The notes under the pieces are model-generated. The model was not told the DNA's origin, did not search any database, and saw only the letters and a list, made by a program, of their open reading frames with translations. Both the position numbers and the translations under genes were made by a program. A DNA stretch of 64,000 nt. It comes from JALYOC01 sp036675345 (GTDB taxonomy: Bacteria > Myxococcota > Myxococcia > Myxococcales > Myxococcaceae). Position 1 is the stretch's first letter; each line of letters starts with the position of its first letter. The DNA lies in NCBI GenBank assembly GCA_036675345.1, contig JAKFFE010000032.1, positions 1-64,000 of the forward strand, read 5' to 3'. Below are positions 17,806 through 26,611 of this stretch, in pieces.

Positions 17806-18446
17806 GGAATCAGACCCTTCTCCAGCCGCACCACCCGCGCCAGCCTCAGCTCCGGCACCGGGTCCGGCATGGCCACGATCAGGGTGCGGCCCGCGGCGGC
17901 GGCCTGGAGCACCTCGCTCACCTTGCGGGCGGTGTGCGGGTCCAGCCCGGCCAGCGGATCGTCGGCCAGCAGGATCTGCGGACGGGCCACGATCGCCCGG
18001 GCGATCCCCACCCTCTTCTTCATTCCCCCGGAGAGCTGCTCTGGGAGCTGGGAGGCGGCCGGCGTCAACCCGACCTGTGCCAGCGCCTCTTCCGCGCGCG
18101 CGTGCGCCTCCCCCTTCGGGACCCCGCGCTTGAGCAGCGGCAGTTGCACGTTCTGCAGCACGGTGTCCGAGTCGAACAGCGCGTCGCTCTGGAACACCAT
18201 CCCGAACGCCGCCTGCCGATCGCGGCGCTGCTCGGCGGAGAGGGCCCACGGGTCCTCCTCGTCCCACCGCAGCGAACCCTGGTCCGGACGCAGCAGCCCG
18301 GCCAGCAGCTTGAGCAGGGTGCTCTTGCCGGAGCCGGAGTTGCCCAGGACCAGCACGTGTTCTCCAGAGGCAAAGTGCAGGTCCAGCGGGCCCAGCGAAA
18401 AGCGGGGCGACCGGGTGAACCGCAGTTGTTGGAGGGCCAGCTTCAC
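17802..18446 (-). CDS. MlaF-like ABC ATPase with degenerate Walker B and switch histidine
   Basis: 214 residues from GTG 18446. The frame is open to ATG 18557, but that start would overlap the divergent tolC-type gene, while 18446 leaves 109 bases for promoters. Walker A GNSGSGKST is at 35-43, the Q-loop at 86 and a consensus signature LSGGM at 138-142. Walker B reads LLADDP, with Asp163 where the catalytic Glu should be, and the switch region is AMPDP (192-196) where THD is expected, so the histidine is lost. It can complete the partner's active site with its signature but should hydrolyse its own ATP poorly. First gene of the leftward Mla operon. Confidence 0.9.
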   Translation of the reverse strand: MKLALQQLRFTRSPRFSLGPLDLHFASGEHVLVLGNSGSGKSTLLKLLAGLLRPDQGSLRWDEEDPWALSAEQRRDRQAAFGMVFQSDALFDSDTVLQNVQLPLLKRGVPKGEAHARAEEALAQVGLTPAASQLPEQLSGGMKKRVGIARAIVARPQILLADDPLAGLDPHTARKVSEVLQAAAAGRTLIVAMPDPVPELRLARVVRLEKGLIP

Positions 18447-18555
18447 TGTGGTGCAGACGACTACCACGCCCGGCGCAGCCTGCGGATTTCGCACCGAGGT
18501 GACGGAGTGTGGCGAACCAACGATTTCCGCTGCTATAGCCACGGCCTCGCCACTC

Positions 18556-19887
18556 ATGAAAACGCCTCGAAGAACACTGTGGCTGCTGCTGCTGCTCTCG
18601 GTGGGGCCGGCTTCCGCACAGGAGTCGACCCGCAGCGATCAGCCACCCTCGGAGGCGGCTTCACCGGAGCGGGCCTCATCCGAGCTGACCCTGGAGCGGG
18701 CCATCGAACTGGCGCTGGAGCGCAACGTGCGTTCGCTCTCCGCCGAGCAGCGGGTGAAGGTGGCCGAGGCGCGGCTGTCCTCGGCGCGGGCGGCCTTCTT
18801 CCCCGAGCTGACGGTGTCTGGCTCCTACACCCGCCGGCTGTACGCCACCGCCAACAACGACGGGAACGTACTGGGCGCCAATGCCAGCGCCCGGATGACG
18901 CTGCTGGACGCGCGGGTGTTCCCGCTCTATGCGGCCGCGTCGCACGAGAAGGAGGCGACCCGGCTGGAGGCGGCCGAGGAGCGCCGCCGGGTGGCCTTCA
19001 CCGCCGCCGAGGCCTTCCTGCAAGCGCTGACCGCGGACCAGGTGCTGGCGGCAGCGCAGCGTCGGTGGGAGTTCGCCCAGACCAGCCTCCGCGACGCCCA
19101 GAGCCGCTTCGAGGCGCAGTTGGTCAGCTCCAACGACGTGACCAAGGCCCGGCTGGAGCAGGCCACCTCCGAGCGGGAGCGGGTCCGGGCCCAGGGAGAT
19201 CGGGACTCGGCCTACGTGACCCTCTCCTATGTGATCGCCGAGGAATCGCTGGCCCCGCTCACGCAGCCTCAAAGGTTGCTGGAGCAGGCAGGGGTGGTCA
19301 GCGCCGCGGTGAACATGGAGACCGCGAGGGAGCGCCGCCTGGATGTGCAGGCCCGGCAAGAGCGCCTGGAGGGGCTGCGCTCGCTGGCGCTGGAGCCGTT
19401 GATGCGGCTGTTGCCGACGCTGAACCTCAGCGCCCAGTACACGCTGACCAACGACCCGGGGTTCAACAGACGGCCGGAAGATGGCTCGGCCACACTGGAG
19501 CTGCGGTGGGAGCTGTTCGACGGCGGCGAGCGCTATGCGGTCCGGCGGGAGCGGCTGGCGCTGGCGAAGATCGCCGAGCTGGAGAGCGTGGATCTGGATC
19601 GGCAGCTCTCGGCGGAAGTGCGGACCGCGCAGGTCTCGGTGACCTCCGCCCGGGGGGCGCTGCAGCAGGCGCAGGTGGCGGCGGAGCAGGCGGAGAAGAA
19701 CGCGGAGGAGATCACCATCCTCTACCGGCAGGGGCTGACCTCCGCGCTGGAGACCGCCAACGCCGGGGTGCAGATGTTCGACGCGCAGGTGGCGCTGGCC
19801 CGGGAGCGGTTCGGGTTGGCCCTGGCATTCTTTGATTTGCGGGCGGCCCTGGGGCTGGACCCGCTGGGAAGGGAAGCGCAGAAATGA
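18556..19887 (+). CDS. TolC-family outer-membrane efflux protein
   Basis: 443 residues from ATG 18556. A Sec signal peptide (basic PRRT, Leu-rich core, cleavage after about SVGPASA) is followed by two repeats of the TolC fold: ELTLERAIELALERNV opens the first, and a second helical half follows GSATLELRWELFDGG. Long coiled-coil helices rich in Ala, Glu and Gln build the periplasmic tunnel. It is the outer-membrane duct of the tripartite pump encoded with the next two genes; its stop overlaps the adaptor start (ATGA). The start lacks a strong ribosome site. It is divergent from the Mla operon across about 109 bases. Confidence 0.92.
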   Translation: MKTPRRTLWLLLLLSVGPASAQESTRSDQPPSEAASPERASSELTLERAIELALERNVRSLSAEQRVKVAEARLSSARAAFFPELTVSGSYTRRLYATANNDGNVLGANASARMTLLDARVFPLYAAASHEKEATRLEAAEERRRVAFTAAEAFLQALTADQVLAAAQRRWEFAQTSLRDAQSRFEAQLVSSNDVTKARLEQATSERERVRAQGDRDSAYVTLSYVIAEESLAPLTQPQRLLEQAGVVSAAVNMETARERRLDVQARQERLEGLRSLALEPLMRLLPTLNLSAQYTLTNDPGFNRRPEDGSATLELRWELFDGGERYAVRRERLALAKIAELESVDLDRQLSAEVRTAQVSVTSARGALQQAQVAAEQAEKNAEEITILYRQGLTSALETANAGVQMFDAQVALARERFGLALAFFDLRAALGLDPLGREAQK

Positions 19888-21029
19888 AGTGGCTCCTGGT
19901 GGTGGCAGGCGTCCTCCTCGCGCTGGGGTGTGGCGGGAAGAAGGAAGAGAAGGGCGGCCCCGGTGGCGGCGGCGGTGGCCGGCGCGGGCCGATGCAGTTC
20001 CCGGTGGAGTTGGTGGAGGTTCAATCCCGCCCGGTGGAGTTCGTGGTCCACGCGGTGGGGACGGTGGAGGCCTTCGAGACTGTGCAGATCACCGCCCGGG
20101 TGGCGGGCGCGGTGGAGAAGGTCCGCTTCACCGAGGGGCAGACGGTGGAGGCCAACGCGGTGCTGGCGGAGATCGAGCCGCGCCGCTTCCAGTTGGCGGT
20201 GCGCGCCGCCGAGGCCTCGGTGACCAAGGCCCGGGCTTCGCTGGCGGACGCCCAGGCCTCCTTGCAGCGGCGCGAGCAGGTGAACCAGTCCAACCCGGGG
20301 CTGATCCGCGGCGAGGAGCTGGAGACCTTCCGCACCCAGGCCCGGACCGCGGAGGCGGAGGTGGCCCAGGCCCAGGTGGCGCTGGAGCAGGCGCAGCTGA
20401 ACCTGCGCGATGCGTACGTGCGCTCGCCGGTGCCGGGGATCCTCCAGTCCCGCAGCGTGCAGACCGGGCAGTACGTGAACCTGGGGCATGTGCTGGCCAC
20501 CGTCACCCAGCGGGAGCCGCTGCTGCTGCGCTTCAGTGTCCCGGAGGCGGACGCGGGGCGGATGGAGGTCGGGGCCCTGACCCGGTTCACGGTCAAGAAC
20601 GGCGCCCAGCCCTTCGAGGCCAAGATCCAGCACGTGGCGGCGCAGGCCAGCCCGGAGAGCCGGATGATCTCGGTCACCGCGCAGATCGCCTCCACCGATC
20701 AGCTGCGGCCCGGCTCGTTCGCGGAGGTCACGGTCCCGATTGGACAGATCACCGCGCCGGTGATTCCCCAGACCGCGGTCCGGCCCAGCGAGAAGGGCTT
20801 TTTGGCCTACGTGGTGGAGGGGAACGTGGCCAAGGAGAGGGTGCTGCAGCTGGGGATGCGCACCCCCGATGGCCGGGTGGAGGTGCGGGCCGGACTCAAG
20901 CCCGGTGAGCAGCTGGTGGTGAGGGGGGCGGAGGCGCTGCGGGACGGAGCCCCGGTGCTGGTGGCTCCCTCGCCGGTCAACCCCACCACGCCGCCGCCGG
21001 GAGACTCGCCGGCCGGGAGGAAGGGATGA
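19884..21029 (+). CDS. RND efflux periplasmic adaptor (membrane fusion lipoprotein)
   Basis: 381 residues. The lipobox LALGC places the lipidated cysteine at residue 16, followed by a flexible Gly/Lys-rich stretch. Then come the family domains: a barrel-sandwich half motif (TVEAFETVQITARVAGAVEK), an alpha-helical hairpin (about 105-170), the second lipoyl half (AYVRSPVPGILQ), a beta-barrel and a membrane-proximal domain. It bridges the RND pump and the TolC duct. It overlaps both neighbours by four bases, so all three should be made together. The substrate is unknown. Confidence 0.93.
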   Translation: MKWLLVVAGVLLALGCGGKKEEKGGPGGGGGGRRGPMQFPVELVEVQSRPVEFVVHAVGTVEAFETVQITARVAGAVEKVRFTEGQTVEANAVLAEIEPRRFQLAVRAAEASVTKARASLADAQASLQRREQVNQSNPGLIRGEELETFRTQARTAEAEVAQAQVALEQAQLNLRDAYVRSPVPGILQSRSVQTGQYVNLGHVLATVTQREPLLLRFSVPEADAGRMEVGALTRFTVKNGAQPFEAKIQHVAAQASPESRMISVTAQIASTDQLRPGSFAEVTVPIGQITAPVIPQTAVRPSEKGFLAYVVEGNVAKERVLQLGMRTPDGRVEVRAGLKPGEQLVVRGAEALRDGAPVLVAPSPVNPTTPPPGDSPAGRKG

Positions 21030-24000
21030 ACATCACCGAGGTCTGCATCCGCCGTCCGGTGTTCGCCTGGATGATCATGGGGGCCACGGTGCTGTTCGGC
21101 GGCGTGGCCGCCACCCGGATCGGGATCAGCCAGTTCCCGGACGTGGACTTCCCCACCATCAACGTCTCGGTGTCCTGGGAGGGGGCGGCGCCGGAGGTGA
21201 TGGAGAGCGACGTGGTGGAGCCGCTGGAGGAGGCGGTCTCCACGGTGGAGGGGATCCGCGCCATCAACTCCAGCTCCCGGCAGGGCTCGGCGTCGATCAC
21301 CGTGGAGCTGGACCTGTCCCGGAACGTGGATCTGGCGCTGCAGGACGTGCAGACCAAGGTGGCCCAGGCGGCGCGCCGGCTGCCCACCGACATCGATCCT
21401 CCGGTGGTTTCCAAGAACAACCCGGAGGATCAGCCGATCATGTGGATCGGCCTCTCCGGCCCCTTCTCCCGGCAGCTGATCGCGGACACCGCGCGCTACC
21501 AGGTGCGGGAGCGGCTGCAGGGGATCCCCGGGGTGGGGGAGGTGACCCTGGGCGGCTCGGTGGAGCGCAACGTCCGGATCTGGCTGGACGCAGAACAGCT
21601 GGACGCCCGCGGGGTGACGGTGGGGGAGATCACCCGCGCCCTGCAGCAGCAGCACGTGGAGCTGCCGGCGGGGCGGATCGAGACCGAGGGACGGGAGATC
21701 AACGTCCGGGTGATGGGGGAGGCGGTCAACCTGGAGACCCTGCGCGGGATCGTGGTCAAGCAGACCGAGGGAGCCCCGGTGTACCTGCGCGAGGTGGCGC
21801 TGGTGGAGGACGGCTTCGAGGACATCCGCCGCCAGTCCCGGGTCAACGGGCAGCCGGCCCAGGGGCTGGGGATCCGCAAGCAGCGGGGCTCCAACGCGGT
21901 GGCGGTGGCCCAGGCGGTGAAGCTGGAGATGGAGGAGATCAAGAAGACCCTCCCGGAGGGGATGGAGCTGGGGGTGAACTTCGACTCCAGCGTGTTCATC
22001 GAGGAGTCGGTCCACGAGATCGAGTTCGAGCTGCTGCTGGCTGTGTTCCTCACCGGGCTGGTGTGCTGGATGTTCCTCGGCTCGCTCTCCAGCACCCTGA
22101 ACGTGATCCTGGCGATCCCGATGTCCCTGCTGGGCACGGTGGGGGCGATCTACTTTCTGGGCTTCACCCTCAACACCTTCACCCTGCTCGGCCTCTCCCT
22201 GGCGGTGGGGCTGGTGGTGGATGACGCGATCATGGTGCTGGAGAACGTCTACCGGCACTCGGAGATGGGGAAGGATCGGGTGCGGGCCTCGCGGGAGGGG
22301 ACCGCGGAGATCACCTTCGCCGCCCTGGCCGCCACCATCGCGGTGGTGGCGATCTTCCTGCCGGTGATCTTCATGCAGGGGGTGATCGGGAAGTTCTTCC
22401 TCCAGTTCGGGGTCACCCTGTGCATCGCGGTGCTGCTCTCCTACGTGGAGGCGATCACCCTGGCCCCGGCCCGGCTGGCGCAGATGCTGAACACCTCCCG
22501 CGAGCACCGGGGACGGATCGGCAACGCGGTGGACCGCGGCTTTGTCTCCCTGGAACGGCTGTACTCCCGGACCCTGCCGCGCGCGCTGGCCCGGCCGTGG
22601 TGGGTGTTGCTGGGGGCGGTGGTGCTCCTGGCCTCCGCGGCGCTGGTGATGTGGAACCTGCCCCGGGAGATGGTCCCCTCCCAGGATCAGAGCCGGCTGA
22701 TGATCCGCCTGCAGGGCGCGGTGGGTTCGAACCTGGAGGAGACCGACAAGCTGCTGCGCCGGGTGGAGACCTACCTGGCCTCCCGCCCGGAGGTGCAGCG
22801 CACCTTCGGGATCCTGGGCGGATTCGGCGGCGGGGGCGGGGCCGTGAACACCGCCAACCTGTTCGTGACCCTCAACGCGCCCGACCAGCGGGACTTCACC
22901 CAGAACGAGTTCGCGGCGCAGCTGCGCAAGGAGTTCAACACCTATCCGGGGCTGCGGGCGGTGATCCAGGATCTGTCCCAGCAGGGCTTCACCGCCCAGC
23001 GCGGGTTCCCGGTGGAGTTCTCGGTCCGGGGCTCGGACTGGGAGACCCTGGTGGCGGTCTCGGACGGGGTAAGGGAGAAGCTGGCCGCCTCGGGGACGGT
23101 GGTGGACGTGGACACCGACTACCAGCTGGGGATGCCGGAGATCCGGATCCTCCCCGACCGGGCCCGGGCCAACGATCTGGGGATCCCGATCGAGGATGTG
23201 GCCTTGGCCCTGAACACCCTGGTGGGTGGGGCCCGGGTGGGCAAGTACAGCGACGGGGGACGGCGGCTGGATGTGCGGATGCGGCTGTTGGCCCACCAGC
23301 GCACCCGGCCGGAGGACGTGGCCCGGCTCAAGGTCCGGACCGCGTCTGGGCAGCTGGTCCCGCTCTCCTCGGTGATCTCCTACGAGGAGCGGCCGGCGCT
23401 GCAGGCCATCTCCCGGCGGGATCGGGAGCGGGCGATCACCATCTTCGCCAACGTGGCTCCCAACTCCTCGCAGGGCGCGGCGCTGGCCCAGGTGCAGACC
23501 CTGCAACGGGACATGCCAGTCGGTTACCGGCTGGTGCCCGGCGGGGCCTCGGTGGCCTTCTCCGAGTCGATGGGGGGGCTGATCTTCGCCCTGCTGATGG
23601 GGATCGGCGTGGCGTACATGGTGCTGGCCTCGCAGTTCAATTCGTTCCTCCACCCGGTGACGGTGCTGACCATCCTCCCGCTGTCGCTGGCCGGCGCGGC
23701 CTTCGCGCTGTGGGCGGGGGGGGAGACCCTGAACATCTTCTCCATGATCGGCCTGGTCCTGCTGATGGGGATCGTGAAGAAGAACTCGATCATCCTGGTG
23801 GACTACACCAACCAGGCCCGGGAGGAGGAGGGGCTGAGCGCCTACGACGCGCTGCTCAAGGCCGGCCCGCTGCGGCTGCGGCCGATCCTGATGACCTCCA
23901 TCGCCACCATGATGGCCGCGGTCCCCTCGGTGCTGGGGCTGGGCTCGGGGGCCGAGGTCCGGGTGCCAATGGCCACCGCGGTGATCGGCGGCCTCCTGGT

Positions 24001-24118
24001 CTCCACCGTGCTCTCGCTGCTGGTGGTGCCGGCGTTCTACCTGTTGGCGGATCGCGGCAAGCAGCGGCTGGCCGGGTGGCGTCGCCGGGACCCGGTGCCC
24101 GCGCACCGGGAGGCCTGA
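21026..24118 (+). CDS. RND family (HAE1/AcrB-type) efflux permease
   Basis: 1030 residues, the normal size for hydrophobe/amphiphile efflux pumps. The N-terminus (EVCIRRPVFAWMIMGATVL) is followed by two periplasmic loops and twelve membrane helices. The proton-relay acidic pair is in LVVDDAIMVLEN (about residue 399) and the partner lysine in GIVKKNSIILVDY (about 915). The presence of both supports an active proton antiporter, unlike heavy-metal RNDs. It is the last gene of the tolC-type/adaptor/pump operon and ends one base before the convergent small lipoprotein gene. Confidence 0.95.
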   Translation: MNITEVCIRRPVFAWMIMGATVLFGGVAATRIGISQFPDVDFPTINVSVSWEGAAPEVMESDVVEPLEEAVSTVEGIRAINSSSRQGSASITVELDLSRNVDLALQDVQTKVAQAARRLPTDIDPPVVSKNNPEDQPIMWIGLSGPFSRQLIADTARYQVRERLQGIPGVGEVTLGGSVERNVRIWLDAEQLDARGVTVGEITRALQQQHVELPAGRIETEGREINVRVMGEAVNLETLRGIVVKQTEGAPVYLREVALVEDGFEDIRRQSRVNGQPAQGLGIRKQRGSNAVAVAQAVKLEMEEIKKTLPEGMELGVNFDSSVFIEESVHEIEFELLLAVFLTGLVCWMFLGSLSSTLNVILAIPMSLLGTVGAIYFLGFTLNTFTLLGLSLAVGLVVDDAIMVLENVYRHSEMGKDRVRASREGTAEITFAALAATIAVVAIFLPVIFMQGVIGKFFLQFGVTLCIAVLLSYVEAITLAPARLAQMLNTSREHRGRIGNAVDRGFVSLERLYSRTLPRALARPWWVLLGAVVLLASAALVMWNLPREMVPSQDQSRLMIRLQGAVGSNLEETDKLLRRVETYLASRPEVQRTFGILGGFGGGGGAVNTANLFVTLNAPDQRDFTQNEFAAQLRKEFNTYPGLRAVIQDLSQQGFTAQRGFPVEFSVRGSDWETLVAVSDGVREKLAASGTVVDVDTDYQLGMPEIRILPDRARANDLGIPIEDVALALNTLVGGARVGKYSDGGRRLDVRMRLLAHQRTRPEDVARLKVRTASGQLVPLSSVISYEERPALQAISRRDRERAITIFANVAPNSSQGAALAQVQTLQRDMPVGYRLVPGGASVAFSESMGGLIFALLMGIGVAYMVLASQFNSFLHPVTVLTILPLSLAGAAFALWAGGETLNIFSMIGLVLLMGIVKKNSIILVDYTNQAREEEGLSAYDALLKAGPLRLRPILMTSIATMMAAVPSVLGLGSGAEVRVPMATAVIGGLLVSTVLSLLVVPAFYLLADRGKQRLAGWRRRDPVPAHREA

Positions 24119-24119
24119 T

Positions 24120-24377
24120 CTAGGGCCGGGTGGCGCCCAGCTGGGAGCGGGTCCACAGCAGCGACTGGGCGGAGATCGCCTCCTGGGCCGCGGTGTCTTC
24201 GGTGCCCTCCAGCCCCGCGCCGCCGGTGCCCGAACCGGGAGCCGGCTGCGGACCTTGCGCGATCGCCGGACTGGCCAGCGTCACTCCGCCGGGCAGGACG
24301 TCATCCACCGGCTGGCCATCACAGGCCAGGGCCGAGAACGCGATCACCAGCCCGGCCATCATCAGCCTCGTGCGCAT
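24120..24377 (-). CDS. Small putative lipoprotein or secreted protein
   Basis: 85 residues from ATG 24377, with a strong GGAGGAGG ribosome site just upstream. The start MRTRLMMAGLVIAFSALAC looks like a signal peptide ending at Cys19, although the lipobox is imperfect (ALAC). The mature part is short, Gly/Pro-rich and probably unstructured in the middle (GPQPAPGSGTGGAGLEG), followed by a short helix. I recognise no family. It converges with the RND pump gene, leaving one base. Confidence 0.6.
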   Translation of the reverse strand: MRTRLMMAGLVIAFSALACDGQPVDDVLPGGVTLASPAIAQGPQPAPGSGTGGAGLEGTEDTAAQEAISAQSLLWTRSQLGATRP

Positions 24378-24472
24378 CCGTTGCCTCCTCCTGACCCCCA
24401 CCGCAGGAAGGTAGACACGGGGCGATCCACCGGGCCGGCACTGCAGGATGCTCGCCCGCCCTCCGGGCAAGA

Positions 24473-24552
24473 AAAGGGGACAGGCTACATTTCGTGGCCC
24501 CGGGCTTGCTGCTGTGCAACCCGGAGGCCTGGAAATGTAGCCTGTCCCCTTT
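24473..24552. repeat. 80-bp palindromic element, family A, copy 2
   Basis: Perfect 21-bp arms (24473-24493 and 24532-24552) share AAAGGGGACAGGCTACATTT with copy 1 at 11162. The inner stem (GGCC with GGCC, CCGGG with CCCGG) differs in sequence from copy 1 but still pairs, and the loop again offers TTGC/GCAA. Same length, same fold and changed bases together indicate selection for the hairpin. It lies between two leftward genes. Confidence 0.9.
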
Positions 24553-24576
24553 ATCGACTGCCTGCGTCAGCGACGG

Positions 24577-24813
24577 CTACTTGCGGGCCTTGGCGACGGT
24601 CTTCTTGGCCTTGGGCTTGAGGGAGAGGCCGAACTTCTGGGCCTTGGAGCGCACCGAGGCGGTGCTGCGTCCCAGCTGCTTGGCGATCTGGGCGGTGGTG
24701 CTGCCCGCCTTGTGCAGCTGCTTGAACAGCTTCTCGTCCGCGGCCTCCCAGCCCTTGCGGACCACTGCCTGGATCTTCTTCACCGCGGACTTCTGGGCCT
24801 TCTTCGCTGCCAT
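24577..24813 (-). CDS. Small Myb/SANT-like DNA-binding protein
   Basis: 78 residues from ATG 24813. A helix-turn-helix of the small Myb/SANT-like type (KLFKQLHKAGSTTAQIAKQL, then GRSTASVRSKAQKFGLSL) fills residues 28-67, flanked by lysine-rich tails (MAAKKAQKSAVKK and KPKAKKTVAKARK). The whole protein is strongly basic, which suggests a nucleoid-associated or accessory DNA-binding role rather than a ligand-sensing regulator. A palindromic element lies 24 bases downstream and may end its transcript. Confidence 0.75.
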   Translation of the reverse strand: MAAKKAQKSAVKKIQAVVRKGWEAADEKLFKQLHKAGSTTAQIAKQLGRSTASVRSKAQKFGLSLKPKAKKTVAKARK

Positions 24814-24866
24814 GTCTTTCAACCCCTCGTGCCCCGTTGGGGGCGATTGTCGCCTTGCGGCGAGCC

Positions 24867-26555
24867 TCACTTCTTCTTCAGGAACCGGCTGAGGCGGACC
24901 TTGTGCACCCGTCCGGCGAACAGGTACCAGCTGAAGGTCGCTCCGAAAAGCATTGCCGCCGAGCCGACGCCGATCACCCCCAGCACCGGGATCCCGCCCA
25001 CCATCCACGGGTTCTGGGAGAAGGCCATGAAGGACCCGACGATGAACCCGCAAGCGCACAGGCCCAGAAAGCCGATCACCGCCGCGCTGCGCAGCGAGGA
25101 GTTGAGGGTCTCGAACTGGGTGGCGCGGACGTTGACCTCGAACTTGCCGGTCTCCAGGTCGAGCAGGATCTGCGAGAGCTGCACCGGGAGATCGTTGGCC
25201 AACCCCTGGAGGCGGAACAGGGTGCGCATCAGCCCGCCCTGCAGTTGGGTGGGATCGTAGCGGCCGGCCAGCAGCTCCTTGGCGTAGGGCATGGCCACCT
25301 CCATCACGTTCAGGTCCGGATGGAGGGTGCGGACCACCCCTTCGATCGCCACCGCCGCCCGGGAGAGGATCGCGTACTCCTTGGGGATCCGGATCCGGTA
25401 CTTCACCGCCAGATCCAGCAGCTGCTCGGCCACCCGGCGGGTGTCGATCTTCCCCAGGGTGGTGGGCAGGGTCTGGGAGAGCACCGCGTCCACGTCCGCC
25501 CGGAACCCGGCCAGGTTGGCGCGGCCGTCCGGGACCCCCAGCCGGTAGAGGATGCGGGCCACCGAGTCCGAGTCCTTCAGCGCCACCGCCAGCACCAGCA
25601 TCACCAGGGTGTCCTGCATCGGCTTGGAGAGTCGGCCCACCAGGCCGAAGTCCAGCAAGGCGATGGTGTCGTTCTCCTGCACCAGGATGTTCCCCGGGTG
25701 GGGATCGCCGTGGAACAGCCCGTCCACGAACAGCTGGCGAAACGCGTCCTCGATGATGATCCGGGCCAGCTTCTCCGGATCGTGCTTCTTCAGATCGGCG
25801 CTGCTGATCTTCACCCCGGAGAGGAACTCCAGGGTGAGCACGGTGCGGCTGGAGTGGGTGTCGAACACCCGGGGGATCCGCATCCCCGGCCGCTCCACGT
25901 GGTTGGCGTGGAAGGCGCGGACGTTGGCCGCCTCGTTGAGGAAGTCCAGCTCCTCGTGGATCGCGCGGTCGAACTCGTCCACGATCCCGGTGGGGGAGTA
26001 GATCCCGCTCTCCTCCACCGTGGCCTCCAGGGCCCGGGCCAGATAGCGCAACACCGCCAGGTCGGCGCGGATCTGCTCGGAGATCCCCGGGCGCTGGACC
26101 TTGACCACCACCTCCTGGCCGTCGTGGGTCACCGCCCGGTGGACCTGGGCGATGGAGGCCGCCGCCAGGGGCGAGGGATCGATGCGGGCGAACAGCTCCT
26201 CCAGGGAGCGGCCCAGCGAGGTGCGGATCTGCTCGTTGACCTGCTCCAGCGGGAAGGGCGCCACCTGATCCTGCAGCCCGGCCAGCTCGGCCACGAACTC
26301 CTTGGGGAGCAGGTCGGCGCGGGTGGAGAGCACCTGGCCCAGCTTGATGAAGGTGGGGCCCAGCTCGTTGAGCATCAGCCGGAAGCGGCGGGCGGCGGTG
26401 GCGCGCTTGGCCTCCGGGGTGACCTCCACCTCCTCCTTGCGCCCCAGGGACCGCCACAGCCCGCCGCGATCCAGCCACTCGCCAAAGCCGTAGCGCGCGG
26501 CGATCACGGCGATCTGGCGGACCCGGTTCAGATCCTGGAAGGCTTCCTTGAGCAA
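24867..26555 (-). CDS. ABC1/UbiB-family atypical kinase with two C-terminal membrane helices
   Basis: About 562 residues if TTG 26555 is used; the frame is open further upstream and the start is not certain. Family motifs are in order: the KxGQ motif in FIKLGQVLSTRADLLP, the Ala-rich loop AAASIAQVHRA, VVVKVQRP, ELDFLNEAAN, HGDPHPGN (catalytic loop) and LLDFGLVG (metal-binding DFG). These membrane-linked kinases or ATPases support ubiquinone and other isoprenoid-lipid metabolism. Two helices (about 495-515 and 525-545) would anchor it to the inner membrane. No ubi genes are adjacent. Confidence 0.88.
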   Translation of the reverse strand: MLKEAFQDLNRVRQIAVIAARYGFGEWLDRGGLWRSLGRKEEVEVTPEAKRATAARRFRLMLNELGPTFIKLGQVLSTRADLLPKEFVAELAGLQDQVAPFPLEQVNEQIRTSLGRSLEELFARIDPSPLAAASIAQVHRAVTHDGQEVVVKVQRPGISEQIRADLAVLRYLARALEATVEESGIYSPTGIVDEFDRAIHEELDFLNEAANVRAFHANHVERPGMRIPRVFDTHSSRTVLTLEFLSGVKISSADLKKHDPEKLARIIIEDAFRQLFVDGLFHGDPHPGNILVQENDTIALLDFGLVGRLSKPMQDTLVMLVLAVALKDSDSVARILYRLGVPDGRANLAGFRADVDAVLSQTLPTTLGKIDTRRVAEQLLDLAVKYRIRIPKEYAILSRAAVAIEGVVRTLHPDLNVMEVAMPYAKELLAGRYDPTQLQGGLMRTLFRLQGLANDLPVQLSQILLDLETGKFEVNVRATQFETLNSSLRSAAVIGFLGLCACGFIVGSFMAFSQNPWMVGGIPVLGVIGVGSAAMLFGATFSWYLFAGRVHKVRLSRFLKKK

Positions 26556-26611
26556 GGCGGGCGCACCTTGGCATGGAGGTGCGCAGCGATCCAACCTCCA
26601 CTGAAGCCTGT

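Noticed and set aside
20807..24106. 1099-codon minus-strand frame over the RND pump gene
   Set aside because: His/Pro/Gln-rich composition is an antisense artefact; the plus strand has all RND motifs.
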